A stretch of 64,000 nt of DNA, taken from positions 22,530,101 through 22,594,100 of the forward strand of contig NC_134957.1 in assembly GCF_965638725.1 (NCBI RefSeq). Reading direction: 5' to 3'. This DNA is from Aptenodytes patagonicus. Taxonomy: Eukaryota > Chordata > Aves > Sphenisciformes > Spheniscidae. Position 1 is the stretch's first letter. Each line of letters starts with the position of its first letter. Both the position numbers and the translations under genes were made by a program. Shown in pieces: positions 1-12,495 of the stretch. The notes under the pieces are model-generated. The model saw only the letters and a program-made list of their open reading frames with translations. It searched no databases and was not told where the DNA came from.

Positions 1-21
1 TGGACTCCACCGTGGAGGAAG
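1..21 (+). CDS. WASF3: WASF3 exon, 3' end only
   Basis: The window opens inside this exon. It reads (L)DSTVEE plus the first base of a Val codon, then donor GTGAGG at 22. The split Val codon is completed at 161, which fixes the phase of the whole gene. Confidence 0.85.
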
Positions 22-3000
22 GTGAGGGGCTGGGGCTATTTCGGGGTGATGGCCGGGCGCCAGCGGGTGGGACATGCGTGCTCGGGGTCGGACCACCCAC
101 CGTGCCTGGTTTGGGGGGCTGAGGCCACGCCTGCATCCCCTCTCCTTCCCGTGTTCCCAGTTTCGCTGCAGGACATCAACATGCGGAAAGCCTTCAAGAG
201 CTCCACGGTGCAGAACCAGCAGGTCGTGTCTCGCAACTCCATCCCCAACCCGGTGATGGAGATGTACCAGCGCTGCGACAAGCCCCCGCCGCTCAACATC
301 CTCACGCCCTACAGGTAGGGCGGCTGGTGCATCGCTCCTTGGGGGGACCGAAGGGGTCCTGGGGGGCCCTTTCCAGGAGAGGCATCGGGGGGTGCACCCC
401 GTTTGCTGCTTGGCGAGGGCTGAGAGGCTGTTTTCTCCGGTTGCTGTGCCACCATCCCTACTGCATAGGGCGCTTGGGACGAGTGACCCCACACAGTGGT
501 ACCGCAAGTAGTGACCACTGTGTTGGACATGTTCATGGTGGGGTAACAGCTTATGACCGTGATCGTACCAAACCCCCCTGCTCAGGGGAAGGGGGGTCTT
601 CTCCTGTGGCTGATAACCCCCTCTCCTTCCTCCTCAACCCCCCAGGGACGACAAAAAGGACGGCCTCAAGTTCTACACCGACCCCTCCTACTTCTTCAAC
701 TTATGGAAGGAGAAAATGTTGCAGGCGACAGAAGATAAGAGAAAGGAGAAGCGCAGGCAGAAGGTAACGGGCAGGCGGGGGACACCGGGGGGGCTGGAGC
801 TGGGGCTGCCCAGGATCTGGGGGATGGTCGCCTTCCTGGTGCATCCCGTGTGCTCCCCCCCTGCTGTGGCGGGTGCATCTCGATGCTCCCTGGGTACCGC
901 TCACAGTCCAGAGGAGCCGGGCTGGAGATGGAGCTGCAGCTTGTGTGTGCCCCCAGGAGCAGCGGCTGGTGGAGGACTCCACCCGGGAGGTGAAGAAAGT
1001 GAGGAAAGCCCGCAACCGGCGCCTGGAGTGGAACATGATGGCGTATGATAAAGAGTTCCGACCCGATAACAGGTTCTCACCATCCCCCTATCACATGGCG
1101 TCATCGGAAGGATCACTGTCCCCAGATAATAGGCAGGTTTTACCTACTACGCGTTTAGCTCACCAGTTCTCCTTTGCTTTTCTCTTCTTCTCCGTCTTTG
1201 GGGGGACACGCTGCCCACAGCAGGGTCGGGGTGATAAGCCGTAAACCCGTGGTAGCTTCACGGACAGCTGGTGCCCCCGGGGTTGCATCCTGGACCTCAG
1301 GAGCAGCCTTGGTGTTGGGATAAAGTCGAAGCGCTTTCCATTTAGCAGCTAAGGGAAGAGACTGGCTCAGCTTTGTTGGTGTCCACCTCCCCTCCGCTAT
1401 CTCTCTGCTTTCTTGTATATCTGTATTTTTGCGGCCATTTTTTGTTGTGTTGTCTCAACCCCAAAATACCCCCAAACCCACGTCCCCCACGACCCCCCCG
1501 CCCAGCCGACCCCCCTCCCAGGAGTACGACCGTAGGGTTTTCCTGTGCCGTAGATCTTACGCGTCGGACGCAGCCGACCACTCGTACCCGGCGAGCCCCA
1601 ACCACCCCGCGCAGCTGCTGGCCCCAGCCTCCCACCTGGCCCCAGCAGAGCACAAGGAGGGGGTGCTGGCCGCCACCACCCCCCAGGAGCACGTCTACCG
1701 CCCGGCGCCAGCGGCGGGCAGCCGGCAGAACAGCCTCAACCGCCTCCAGCAGCCCCACGTGCCGCAGCCCCCCGAGGCTATCCTCAACGGGCCGAGACCT
1801 CACTTAGTCAAGGATTACGGGTAGGGCTTCAGCCTGCCTCTTCTCTCCCGGTGAAGGGATGTCCAGGGGGAGGGGGGCTTGGCGGGGGGCTTGCCTGGGC
1901 CGGGGGGCTTCCCACCCCATTTCTGGGCTGACAGCGGTGCTGTGGTAGTGGGGAGAGCCCTCCTCTGCAGCTGCCGTGGTCCGAAACTGCTGGTGAGACC
2001 TGAGGCCAAATCAGTCAGGAGCACTTTTGGGGTAACCTCATCCCAAATAAGGGGACGAGGTGGATGGAGGGGACCGTTTTCCCCTGGGATGTTGACTGCC
2101 TTTCCACCACTGCGTGGCCCATAGCTCATCCCGCCAGCAGAGCCCCCCCCCACCTCCGTGGGGACAGAGCTTACGCAGGGTCCAGAGCAAACCAAGCCAC
2201 AGCTCAGCCGGTCGGTGTCTGGGATGGGTGGTGGGTGCTGTCGTTCCTTGTGCCGCTGACACGGCTTTGCCCTCCCGTTGCAGCCCCCAGCCGGTGCCGA
2301 TGGCAGAGTACTTTGTGCCGCCCGCCCCGCCGCCCCCGCCGCCCGTCATCCCCTCCGCGCAGACCGCCTTCGACAGCCCCATCTCGGCTCCCCCCGCGCT
2401 GGCCCCCGGCTCAGCTGCCCCCCCCTCCTACACGCCCTCGCCACCCCCTGCACCCCCCGGCCCCTACTCTGCTTCCCCGCCGCAGGCTGGCCCCATGGGA
2501 CCCCCGGTGGCACCCCCACCGCCACCACCGGGGCCCCCCGCCGTCGCCGCCTCGCCGGCACACTCGGCATCGCCACCGGCCCCTGCTGTGGAGCCCCGGA
2601 AGCCGCAGATCCCGCTGATGCCCATGAGCGACGCCCGGAGCGACCTGCTGGCAGCCATCCGCAGGGGTGAGCAGCGGGGGTGGCAGCAGCGGGAAGGTGG
2701 GGGACGGGTCCCCAGTGCTGCCACCGCAGTGGCAAAATACCTCTTGGCGTAGAGTTGGGTGGCGTTGGCTTCGTTGAGTGCAAGATGAGCCCTGGGTGGC
2801 CAGGTGATGCGTGAAGATGGTGGCACCCAGGTGGGACCTGGGGAGGGAAAGAAATGCAATGCAGGGGGTTGGAGGGAGGTGGGGGAAAACCATCACCGGA
2901 GGTGGGACGGAGCCCCCCAGGGATGACCGTCAGCTCTCGTGCACGTGGCCTCCTTCCAGGCTGTAGCGGATGATGTGCTCCAAGGCTTCTCCCATTTTCC

Positions 3001-3445
3001 CGTCCTGCAAATCTTCAGGTCGATGACAGATTTAATTTTCAAGAAGGTTCAACCTCTTCAGGTCGAGTGGAAACAGAGGAGGAGCTTTATTCTATTATAA
3101 AGCTTTATAAGTGCATGCATCACATTATTCTCTCATATAGCTTTATAATCGTGTGCATCCTCCTGCAAGGGGGCTGCAGCCATCTCATTTCAGCCAATAC
3201 TTTTAACTGGGGGGATGCCGCACATCGGGTGCACCCATGGGTGCTGGGCACGTTGCCCCTAAAGCCTTCCCCCCTTCCCTACTGCAGGAATCCAACTCCG
3301 GAAAGTCCAGGAGCAATGGGAACAGGAGGCCAAAAAAGAGCCCGTGGGCAATGACGTGGCGACGATCCTATCCCGCCGGATCGCGGTGGAGTACAGCGAG
3401 TCCGACGACGACTCCGAGCTGGACGATAACGAGTGGTCAGACTGA
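1..3445 (+). CDS. WASF3: WASF3-family actin nucleation promoter (WAVE3-type), 3' seven exons, 5'-truncated by window edge
   Basis: WAVE proteins sit in the WAVE regulatory complex under Rac and activate Arp2/3 at lamellipodia. The exons join as 1-21, 161-314, 646-763, 957-1132, 1554-1820, 2284-2666 and 3288-3445, phase-consistent throughout, giving 424 residues (human WASF3 has about 419 over the same span). Visible in order: the end of the WAVE homology domain ([29 protein letters not shown]), a basic stretch ([14 protein letters not shown]), a proline-rich linker with the WASF3-typical VIPSAQTAF, a WH2 motif ([14 protein letters not shown]), a central helix ([12 protein letters not shown]), and an acidic tail ending DDNEWSD with the Arp2/3-binding Trp. 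The VIPSAQTAF and [13 protein letters not shown] segments favour WASF3 over WASF1 and WASF2. Odd: substitutions at normally conserved sites (FFNLW for [14 protein letters not shown] for KELRPDNRL) and a divergent linker suggest a WASF3-like paralog or fast evolution. The N-terminal exons lie left of the window. Confidence 0.9.
161..314 (+). CDS. WASF3: WASF3 exon (end of WAVE homology domain)
   Basis: Acceptor TTCCCAG ends at 160 and donor GTAGGG starts at 315. Encodes [15 protein letters not shown] through [11 protein letters not shown] and ends two bases into the Arg codon. The middle reads VMEMYQRC where human WASF3 has VADIYNQS. An in-frame CAG at 168-170 could act as an alternative acceptor. 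Confidence 0.92.
646..763 (+). CDS. WASF3: WASF3 exon ([17 protein letters not shown])
   Basis: Acceptor CCCAG ends at 645; the first base completes Arg; donor GTAACG follows AAG at 763. Carries the conserved DPSYFF-LWKEKML segment with a Tyr known in the family as an Abl-type phosphorylation site. Asn replaces the usual Asp in FFDLW, and LQATEDK replaces LQDTEDK. Confidence 0.92.
957..1132 (+). CDS. WASF3: WASF3 exon (basic region)
   Basis: Acceptor CCCCAG ends at 956. Encodes the basic stretch and [12 protein letters not shown]. The conserved junction with the next exon requires the exon to end at AG 1131-1132, followed by GCAGGT, a GC donor. A GT donor four bases later (1137) would break the frame with the acceptor at 1553, but would keep the frame with an acceptor at 1521. 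Confidence 0.82.
1554..1820 (+). CDS. WASF3: WASF3 exon (linker)
   Basis: Acceptor TTTTCCTGTGCCGTAG ends at 1553; donor GTAGGG starts at 1821. Encodes [18 protein letters not shown], matching the human SHASDVTDYSYPATPNHS region, then a linker with little similarity to mammalian WASF3, ending HLVKDYG. Confidence 0.85.
2284..2666 (+). CDS. WASF3: WASF3 exon (proline-rich region and start of WH2)
   Basis: Acceptor CCGTTGCAG ends at 2283; donor GTGAGC starts at 2667. Encodes repeated polyproline stretches (profilin and SH3 ligands in this family), VIPSAQTAF, and the first half of the WH2 motif, [13 protein letters not shown]. Confidence 0.92.
3095..3110. repeat. 16-bp perfect palindrome in last WASF3 intron
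   Basis: TTATAAAGCTTTATAA equals its own reverse complement. A related AGCTTTATAA-GTGCAT block recurs about 40 bp downstream, so the AT-rich core of this 621-bp intron looks like a small duplicated hairpin. Confidence 0.7.
3288..3445 (+). CDS. WASF3: WASF3 last coding exon (WH2 end, central and acidic motifs)
   Basis: Acceptor TACTGCAG ends at 3287. Completes Gly and continues [23 protein letters not shown], and an acidic tail with the invariant penultimate Trp; TGA at 3443-3445. The Tyr of IAVEYS corresponds to human WAVE3 Tyr486. Confidence 0.95.
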
Positions 3446-5360
3446 TGGCCCCCAGGGCTGGGCTGGCACGGAGCTCCCCGGCTCTGTACCAGGTGTGTAT
3501 AGGCGCCTTCCCCAACGTCGATGCCAACAAGCACGGGTGGCCCCGCTCATTCAGGAGCTTTGCTTTTACACCATGTTGAAAACCCTTTGGGCAGCAGCAG
3601 CAGCACTGGTAGGATACGCCTCGGAGGCAGTGAGGCCAGAAATTAGCAGCACCTTCACATTTAATGACTTCAAAAATGCTCTGAAGGCAGGTTAATGGGA
3701 TTACTCCAGATTTACACCTGGAGCAAGACCAGAGGCTGGCCCTGAGTCTGCTTTGCTAGAGAAGGGAAACCCAGAGGCAGTAGTGCTTTTTCAGCTAGAT
3801 GTTAAACGCGTTAACCAGAAGCTCCTGGAGAAGAAGCCTGATTGCACAGCTGATGTCACCACGGGTGCGCAGGGATGACCGTGCGCTGGGTTTGGGGATG
3901 CTCTGCTGCCTGCATTTGTAGGATCGGGCAGCTCCAAAGGCTGCGTGTGGGCAGGAGCCTCCTTCCCCATGGAGCGACGTACTGCGTTTTGCGGTAGTTG
4001 CGTAGGGATGGTCACCATCGCGCTCTCGCTCCTTGGAGAAGACCAAGGCGTTGGTGACCTGAGCCCGTTCCCATCCTTAGGACCAGTTTTCTGGGAGAAA
4101 AGCGTGAAGGCAAGGCTTGTGCAGCTGGCAGGGAGACACAGCGCTTGTCTGGGCTTTGAAAGGTGCAATGTGTGCTGTCCTCGGGGGGGAAAGGGGCTGC
4201 CGGCAAGGGAGCAGAGGTGTCCAGGGACCTTCCCTAAGCCCAACTCTCCTTGGCCTTAGCGCTACACCACTTCAGTGTTATTTGAAAAAAAAATTAATTA
4301 GACAAAATGCTGCTTTTAGGTAAACTCTCAACTTGCACTTTGCTGCCCCACAAACTGCGCCCGTACAATTGAGATTAACTCGGACCCAGGCACTAATCCC
4401 CCCGGCCTGATCCTGCCCCGTCCCTTACCCCACAGGCGGGCACTTACGGGGGAGCCTGGAGAGCTGGGCCCCTGCCACGGCGCTGAAAATGCCAGTTTGC
4501 TCATCAAAATAGAGCGTGATTCATCGAAGGCTTTTCACGCAGCTACGAAGGGAGGAGGCACGGGAAGGCAGAGTGAAGGGGTGGGGAATACTGCAAATAT
4601 CACAGTCAGGAGTAAGAGCCTGCAGAGAGCTGGGAGAGGTTCCCCACCAGCAGAAAATGGGCCAGGACCAGCCATGGATTTGCCCGACACGGTGTCCTGA
4701 GATCCTCTCTTGTGTTCCCATATACCACGAGTCCCTGAACAGGGGAAAACTGAGTCCCCACGTTGCATCTCTTCTGGAGAGAAGCTGGGCTCTGAGCCCA
4801 CCTCCCCGGTTCTCCCAGTAGCCACGTATGTGATGGCTACAAAAGTAGTATTTTGACTATCTAGGAGTGACCAGGCCTGTAAAGGAGGTGGGAGGGTATG
4901 GCTGGGACCCAAAAGATTCAGAGGCTGATGCTTAAGTTCACCCTGAGAAATGCTAATGTTGAACGATGCCCCAGGTATCGGTTCATTATCCTCCTGGTAT
5001 GAAACCCTTCATGGCGAGATGCGATGAACCCCCTGCCCAGCTGCTGAGAAATATCCCCAGGAGCCCTCCCTTCTCTTGACTGACACAAAATGATCTCTTG
5101 TCCCTTGGATGTGACACCTCCCGCATCCCCGCATCTGGGCTGCAAGCTGTGGTGCTGAGTGGGGGGCTCGAATGGAGCAGCAGCGTGGACGTGGGAGAGG
5201 GCAAGGGTGGTTGGGGAAGGGTTTGTGGGGGGTGCCCTGCCATGGGCCACGTCCCTGGGTTTGGCCCCCCCTTTCCTTAGGGAAAGCTCCCTCTGACTTC
5301 AGCAGGACTGATTGCTGGAGCGGGAACCGCAAATAAAATCCTCGGATTTAACCCCAGAAT
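3446..5360 (+). other. WASF3: probable WASF3 3' UTR
   Basis: Noncoding sequence after the WASF3 stop up to just past the first plus-strand AATAAA. Mixed composition with no recognisable gene. The extent is inferred only from the hexamer; a longer UTR is possible. Confidence 0.4.
5332..5337 (+). terminator. candidate WASF3 polyadenylation signal AATAAA
   Basis: First canonical AATAAA on the plus strand after the WASF3 stop codon, 1.9 kb downstream. Confidence 0.35.
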
Positions 5361-8300
5361 TCCCCATCTCGGCAGCGCTGATGCCTTTTAAGCTGCTCGG
5401 GTGCTCGTCCCGCTCCACCTGTCAAGGGGCAGCCTCTCCCAGCGTGAGGAAGACCCAGCAGTATGGGATTAGCTGTACGGATCAATCCCAGTTCCCACAT
5501 CAGCCTCCCGGGAGGCTCCGCGCCTCCTGTTTTACCGAGCTCCTGCTGTGGGCAGGCAGGGCAGAGCAGGCAGGGCAGGCAAGAAGCAGCAGAGCAATAG
5601 GACGCACGGAATAGCTCATCTGCAAAACCCAAGGAAACAGGATTGACCAAAGGAGGCAGGGAGACATGGTGTCCTGCAGGTGACCAGGAAATTCCTGATG
5701 CTCGATGTTCAGCAGGAGCTTTCACTTCTGACGTTGACCCTCTTGAGATGCAGAGAACTGGCTGCAAAAGCTTTCGGCCAAAGCCTGGCATCTCTGCCCA
5801 GGCAGAGAGCCCCCGCGATGGGCTTTCCTAGGCAAGGCAGCTGGGGTTTGGACCTGGAGCAAGCTCAGCAGAAAGCCTTGTAAAAATTCAGAGTAACATT
5901 TAAGAGTCACCTGGTAGTATTTATTGTGGAGTGTTATTAATATAGATGCAATCGTGATACTGTTTGTATGTGAAGAGAAATTTGGTTTATGTGGATAATT
6001 TAGAAAGAGTAACAATCCTTTGTGAGAGAGAGAATAGCAGAGGGCTGTCAGAGCTGCCGTTACCTGTTACGGTGGTCAAAGGGCTGCAGCATCAGCTGCA
6101 GGGACCCAGGTGGGGCTCAGGCAGAGCCGGGGAGTCCCACCAGCACGTGAAGGGGCTCTGGGACATGCGGAGCTGGCTCGTCCCTCGGGTCTGTGACTGC
6201 CCCAATTCTGGGAAGCTGAGCTGATCCTGGTGGGCACTGGAGAGGAGCCGAGTGCCCCTAAAAGACTGGGTCCCTTCTTTTCATGCACTAGTTGCATTAT
6301 GTGTGTCACACAAAACTGATGATTCTGGTAGGACTCCATTGGCATGCAGTGGGTCAGGATTGTCCCTGTAGCCTCCCACTTCCCTGTCGCCTCACAGCAA
6401 CTTTGCTATGCTTGGGATTGGCAGCAGTCAGTCAACCCGTGCTACTATCAGGGTCAATGCCGTTGCATGGCAAAGCGCTCGACAATCATGTAATTCAAGC
6501 CTTGCCTGCCCTGTGCACAGGTCCCATCTGCAGAGCGGATGCACAGCTGGGAGCCTCAGGGGCGCAGAGAGCAAGGCTCACCCTCGTGTGCTCGTGCTTT
6601 TACATTCTTACACCATCCTCTCCTCTTCGGACATCCCAGCACATCCTCACCGTTTGTATTCTGCTTAAGGAAATTCCCAGCCCCTGATATCACAAGCCCA
6701 TTTCACATGCTCAACTCCAAAGCAAGTCAGCAGGACCATAACCTCCTGGCATTGCCCGTTGCTTGAAGACATCATGATCCAGCTCTTCCAGGGATCTGAA
6801 CTGCCTCAGCTCCACTGAAGCTGTCTTGATACCAGGGACGGGGCTGATCCCCAGGTAGCCTCTCCCCAGTGAGATGTCTACATCTGAGCTTGTTGCTCAG
6901 GTTTCTTGTGTAGCTGGTGAAGTAACCTGTATAGTCAGTGTGGGCTGTAGACACCCATTTCTGGTCTGATCGTGGCGTACCTTGCTCTTCCCAACACTCT
7001 TGGGAAGCCCCAAGAGTGGCAGCGCCACGAGGCAGGCAAGCACACGCTGGCACCGAGAGCCCCAATCTCATGATGCAGCCATTCCTGCAAGGCCAGCTCT
7101 GCTGGCAGGCCAACATCCTCGGTGCCTTTGCTTGAGGAACTCAGCCACGTTTGAGGATGACCATCTTTTTTTTAGGTGCATTCATCTATGTTTTGCCCAG
7201 GTGACCTATGAAATCCAACAGGAGTGACGCCAACCCCTTGGCTGGGCTAGCTCTGCTGGAATTGATTGTGCCATCCTAATTAACACTGGCTGTCTGACCC
7301 ATATGCTGCGTACTCAATATTTTGTATATATGTGCCTATTTCCATATACTCTTCCAAAAGTAGGCCATGCTGCGTTACACAACCTAAAATGCTCAAATTC
7401 CCATGTGGGCCGATATAAAAGTGAATATTTAAATATTTTATCTAGCTTGGCAGCCATTAAAAATACAATCCAGGTCACAGACGATCGAATTTCTCCTCTC
7501 GCAAGCGTACCAGAAGTGGGCTGGGGAGATTCTCCTGTACATTAAGGTATCATGTTCCATGTTAAAATATAGCAGTGGCATTTCATTGCCAACAGATAAT
7601 CACAGAGTGCCAAACATTTAATGAGCCCAACCGATCTCCCGAGAGTTCCTCTTTCCATTTTATCTGCTTTCTCCTACTTGCCAATTTATGGGCCTAGATT
7701 AAAAATAATAAATACGACTGCCAACAGGGGGAAGTATATTCTGTGTGCATACAAATAAATTGGGCCGGAGTCAGCGGAAGAGTAAATAAGCCAGTTTGGT
7801 TCTGCTTAGAGATATTAACAGAACGCTATAGTCCTTGAGGTCCATTAGGAACCTCTTAGACATTTCTGATTTATCTGAAAAGGAGCATTATGGGGACCAC
7901 CGTGCCCATGGTAGGTGAAGCCTACATCAGGTGTGAAGTCTGGTCTTGCTCAAGTTTCATGAAGGTTGGTGGAAGTCTAGCAGCGTTCGCGTCCTGGCAT
8001 TGCGCCTTCAGCGTCTCCTTGATTTTGAGTGAACGTTGGAGCTGGCTGTTGATGCTGGTGGCTCTTAGAGGATTAGTGTCCTGAAGGAAGAAGGGATTGG
8101 GTAGCTTCTAACTTTCCACCCTGGGCAGAGACCTAGGGAGGAGCGAGCATCACATTCTATGAGAGCTCCCGCTTTTGCAGCTATTTTATCCTGGGAAGGT
8201 TTTATTCTGGTGACAAATGTAAGGCTGAACACGGCTTCTCCAGAGAGCTCCCTTCATGTAAGACCCCTCAAATTTCCTCCCAGCAATTTTTCCATCTCTA

Positions 8301-9687
8301 TCTCCCTTTCAAGACACCCAACAGCCTGAACAGCAGCTTTGCAGACTCCCCTGGGAACAGAGCCTGAACTAACACCTCAGCTTAACGATAAATGGAAGTT
8401 TTGCTTGGAGAGAGGCAGGTTGTAGCACTGGAGGTGGTATTTTGGAGGGTGCTTTCCAGAGTTGCATGGCCAGCAGGAGCACCATGCTGTTTCCTCGTGG
8501 GTGGACCATGGGAAGCGCTCCTCATCCTGGGATGCTGGCAAGGGGAGCACAGGCTGTTGCTTTCACCATGACTCCTGTTTTCCTGTAGTAGTAGTTGTTA
8601 TTTAGGGGTAAGGTTTTCTTGGCTGGCATGTCACTTTACAGATAAAAAAAATAAAAGTAAGGGCAAGGACTCAGTCCTGAGGAGTTTACAGTTTACAGCA
8701 AAGACCATATAACCTGCACTGCACTTTAGAAGCCTCAAATGCTCACTCACCCATGAATTTGCCCTCAACTGGGCAGCAGCACCTTGAGGACTGTTGTCCC
8801 TCCCTTAGGTGACCCCCATGACCAGCACCACGACCGCATCCCCCCCCCCCGCTGATGGCAGCGGTGGGGCTCTCCTGCCCCTCCGCTATCCCCACGCAAA
8901 AGTGCCTGAACAAAGTACGGGAGTGCCAAGACACACTGGTTTTGTCTCGGAATGGGTCGCCATGCCCTCAGGGCAGGCCTTTCCCAGTCCCCACGCAGCT
9001 GTGCTCCTCTGGGATGACCAATGCATGCAATAGGAAACATGCCCAGGTGCACCGTTGCAGCTACCTGCCGACACTTAGAGCTGCCCATGCAATTCATGTG
9101 ACGGCCTCTAAGCTCATAGAAAGTGTCCGCCTTCAAGCACTTATACCCAAGCCTAGACTTTGAAGCGTTTCAATCTTCCTGAGGGTCGAAGGGTTTGGGG
9201 TTTTTTGTGAATCTGATCTTCCTTTAACAAATGCCAGGTTTTCTAGGATCGCTCTCTCAAGCTCCGCTTTCTCCAGATGAGAGTTGTGCCTGCATTTTGC
9301 TGGGGGAGGGAAGGAAAAAAACCACAGTCAAAAGCTTCAGTGAGGGGTTTGCCCCAAAGCCTTCAGTACCATGCCCACAGGCAGGGTGGGAGGAGGACAC
9401 TAGGATGTTCCCAAAGGAGGACATCATCCTGGAGTTGTCACTAGGCTGAGGCAGAGCCTGCAGCCAGGGATGGGCTCTTGCTGCGGGAAATCCCCAGGCA
9501 AGACCTGGGTGGGACGTGCTCGGCCACGGTGTCCCCTGAAGGCAATCTTGATGTGACATTATCAATATTAATGTCTGTCTTACTTTGGTACAGGGTCCTG
9601 AGGCCACAGACATCTCCATAGCACTACAAAATGGTAGATCACTGATGCTTCACGCTCCCATGGGCAATCTCTCCTAGTAGATATCTT
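5361..9687. other. intergenic, no gene recognised; AT-rich island about 7250-7870
   Basis: No ORF with family features on either strand. At about 7250-7870 the composition drops to AT-rich, with little low-complexity sequence, inside GC-rich flanks. Such islands in avian GC-rich DNA are often conserved noncoding elements, but that is inference. Confidence 0.4.
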
Positions 9688-9948
9688 CATAGAATCATTA
9701 AGGTTGGAAAAGACCTCTAAGATCATCGAGTCCAACCATCAACCCAACACCACCATGCCCACTAAACCATGTCCCTAAGTGCTGCATCTACACGTCTTTT
9801 AAATACTTCCAGGGATGGTGACTCCACCACTTCCCTGGGCAGCCTGTTCCAATCCTTGACAAGCCTTTCGGTGAAGAAATTTTTCCCAATATCCAATCTA
9901 AACCTCCCCTGGTGCAACTTGAGGCCGTTTCCTCTCGTCCTATCTTCC
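9688..9948 (-). mobile_element. CR1 LINE, truncated 3' end
   Basis: Read on the minus strand this is the 3' end of a chicken-repeat-1 retrotransposon: the reverse transcriptase ORF tail (GNGLKLHQGRFRLDIGKNFF, then WNRLPREVVESPSLEVFKRR), a short 3' UTR ending AACCTTAATGATTCTATG, and one copy of the terminal ATTCTATG octamer at 9688. The plus strand shows the familiar GGTTGGAAAAGACCTCTAAG. The 5' boundary is soft, because similarity fades past about 9948. 5' truncation is normal for CR1. It is the only clear interspersed element in the window. Confidence 0.93.
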
Positions 9949-12470
9949 CACAGGTGCCACCTTCCACAGCAGCAGCCAGAGGTCCCTCTGTAGTCTTTTG
10001 GTCTTAGCAGGAACAGGCTTAAATCTGCCGTCGGTCGTTGTGTTTGGGGGCTTGTGAGCCCGAGCGTGTGTGAAATGAGCCTTTCCCTGCACACCTCTCC
10101 TACGGTGGCAATGCCAGGGGACTGGGTTGGCCCTGGGGGGCTTTCAGCCCAACGGTAGTTCTAGCACTTGGGTGCGTAGAAAGTATTAAGAGTGCAGAGA
10201 GGAAGAAACAAAATAGAAAGAAAATAACCTGGCATTTTAGGTTGGTTGTGCTCCCACCACTCTATACAGAAAAAACCTCGGGTAGGTAAAACCCTGTGCA
10301 AAGCCACGAAGGGCAGCGGGGAGAATAAACCCGTTCTCCATGCGTGCGTTGGACTAAAGTGCAAGGCATGGGATTGAGTTGGGGCAGAGAGGAGTTGAAT
10401 CGGATCTCTGGGAAAGCTTTCTCAAGGTAAGGATGGAGAAACTCTGAAACGGGTCGCAGAGGCTCTGCCACGGGAGGGCTTTGAGAAGCAAGTAGGCAAA
10501 CACCAGAGAGGAGTACTGTCCGTAACCCTGTGTTGGGCCAGGGGACGGTGCAGGCGCCCACAGGGTGTCCCTTCCAACTTGAGATGTTTGTAGTTCTGCC
10601 TCATCCCCTCCTTCAGGCTTGCAGCACTGCTACTTGTGGCTCTGTCCCAGCAGGTTACAGCCCCAAAGCATCGCCCATCAGCCAGGGCAGCCTGCTTGTA
10701 TTCTCCCTTAGCTCTGTTGCCCCTTTTCTGATTTTGGCATCGACCCTCAAATACAGTAGAGATAAAATGTACTGCAGAATAAACACCTGAGAGGGAAGGA
10801 TGTGAACTAACTGCAGAAAACCTGGATGCACAGCTGTTGCTGCTGTATTTCAATAGTTAGAAGGCAGCAGCTCCAGCAACCTGCTCCTCCAGACCATTCA
10901 TGGTGCACAGGCTGCAGCGTGTAAGCCACGCTGGTGCATTAAGGTGAATAATTTAAAAGTTATTCTTTGATTTGGGGTAGCTCAGTTGAGGAATCTAAAA
11001 ATTAACAACCACCCCCAAAACTAAAAAGCAAACAAACAACTTACATGTGATTTCCAGAAGGAAAATCTGTTCCGTCTCCTTCCCCCGGACCCTGAGGAAA
11101 AGTCAGACCCAATGTTGCTTCCCAGCCAGCCACCAAAAAATGGAGCAGTTGTCACCATAACCACTTTCAAAAATCAGTTCCTAAGAAACACAGTGTTTTA
11201 AGAACAGAGCAAGCAACATACCAGACTACAGTGCAGCAAGGAGATGGGTCTCCTGCCACCGTAGGAGGTGCTTTTGTCCCTGAAGGCCCCACCCCAGCTC
11301 AAGTGTTTCAAATTCCATTGATTTTCACCTGTTACCAGTGGTTGTCTATGCCTGATGCCTCAGCTGGGAACACTTGCTCCATAGAAAGTCACGTCTTGCC
11401 GTGAAGAAAACAACCATAGAAATCTTGCATTGGAAACAAAGTGGACTTCGAGCCTGATGATGTTACTGTGATGCACGTTGAGGAGTTGTTGATTGCCCGC
11501 TGGCAGCAGGCGCATCTTTGGCACAGTCCTGCCAGGTCTCCAAAAATCATACTGTTATGAGCATCGACGCCCCCCCTCACCACCCCCACCCCCAAAGTTA
11601 TTTTTATACTGAGATGTTTCAGGTCTACTTTTAGTTCTGGCCAGTTTTCCACAAATGGGGCCTCTCTTTGTGGTGCCTTTCATCTCAGATCACAGCAGAT
11701 TAGGAAAAAGAAAGAAAATCCCCACCAAAAAGAAACCTTTTTCTCCAAAATGCATTTTTAGGAGCGTTTCGGGGCGGATGGCTCCCCATCTGAACAGACT
11801 TCCTTCATTTTGGGGCCGCTTGACTTGCCCGGGGGAATCTGGAACAGGATATCCCCGGCGTGAGTTTGGGTCGATGCTGAAGCGTTGCTGGCGCTTTCCT
11901 CCCCTCCGCTTTCGTCTGTGCTGTGTCGCACGCGGGGCTCGGGTCCGGTGTTCCCGTCGGGAGAGCAGCAGCGCCGCAGCAGCGTGGCAGCTCCTTACTG
12001 ACACAAGTGCCTTTTCTGGAGGTCCCCATTGTATTGCCGAGGAGCGCGGGGCTTCACGGGGCGGGTGGGCTCGCCGAGTTGGGGAAGGGCAGAGCATTTC
12101 CAAGCATTTCTGATGCTCGGTCTGTCCTCACCTGGGTGGAAACCTGGACCTGCCCAGACCCTGAGGTATCCGCTGGGATTCCTCCTTCCTCGTGCACGGG
12201 CTGTTACCCCTGCAGCTGCACAGGGGAAGTTTTGGGAGCAGCTTTTACTCCGATCTTGGCCGACCCAAGGAGAACCACACATCTCCGGGTGCACATGCAA
12301 ACGTTGCACCTTCAGCACGGGGACAGTCCCTGAGAGGACACGGTGGGGGCATGCAGGGAGGGGACAAACCCTGTCACCACTTTGCTGTGGGACATGCCCG
12401 TGCTGGTGGGTTTGCTCCAGGGTATGTGCATTGCTGCCACTGTGGGACAAGCATTCAGGCTGGAGAGCCT

Positions 12471-12495
12471 TCCTCCTCCTCCTCCTCCTCCTCCT
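12471..12495. repeat. (TCC)8 microsatellite
   Basis: Eight tandem TCC units, followed by GCCCC. Confidence 0.9.
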
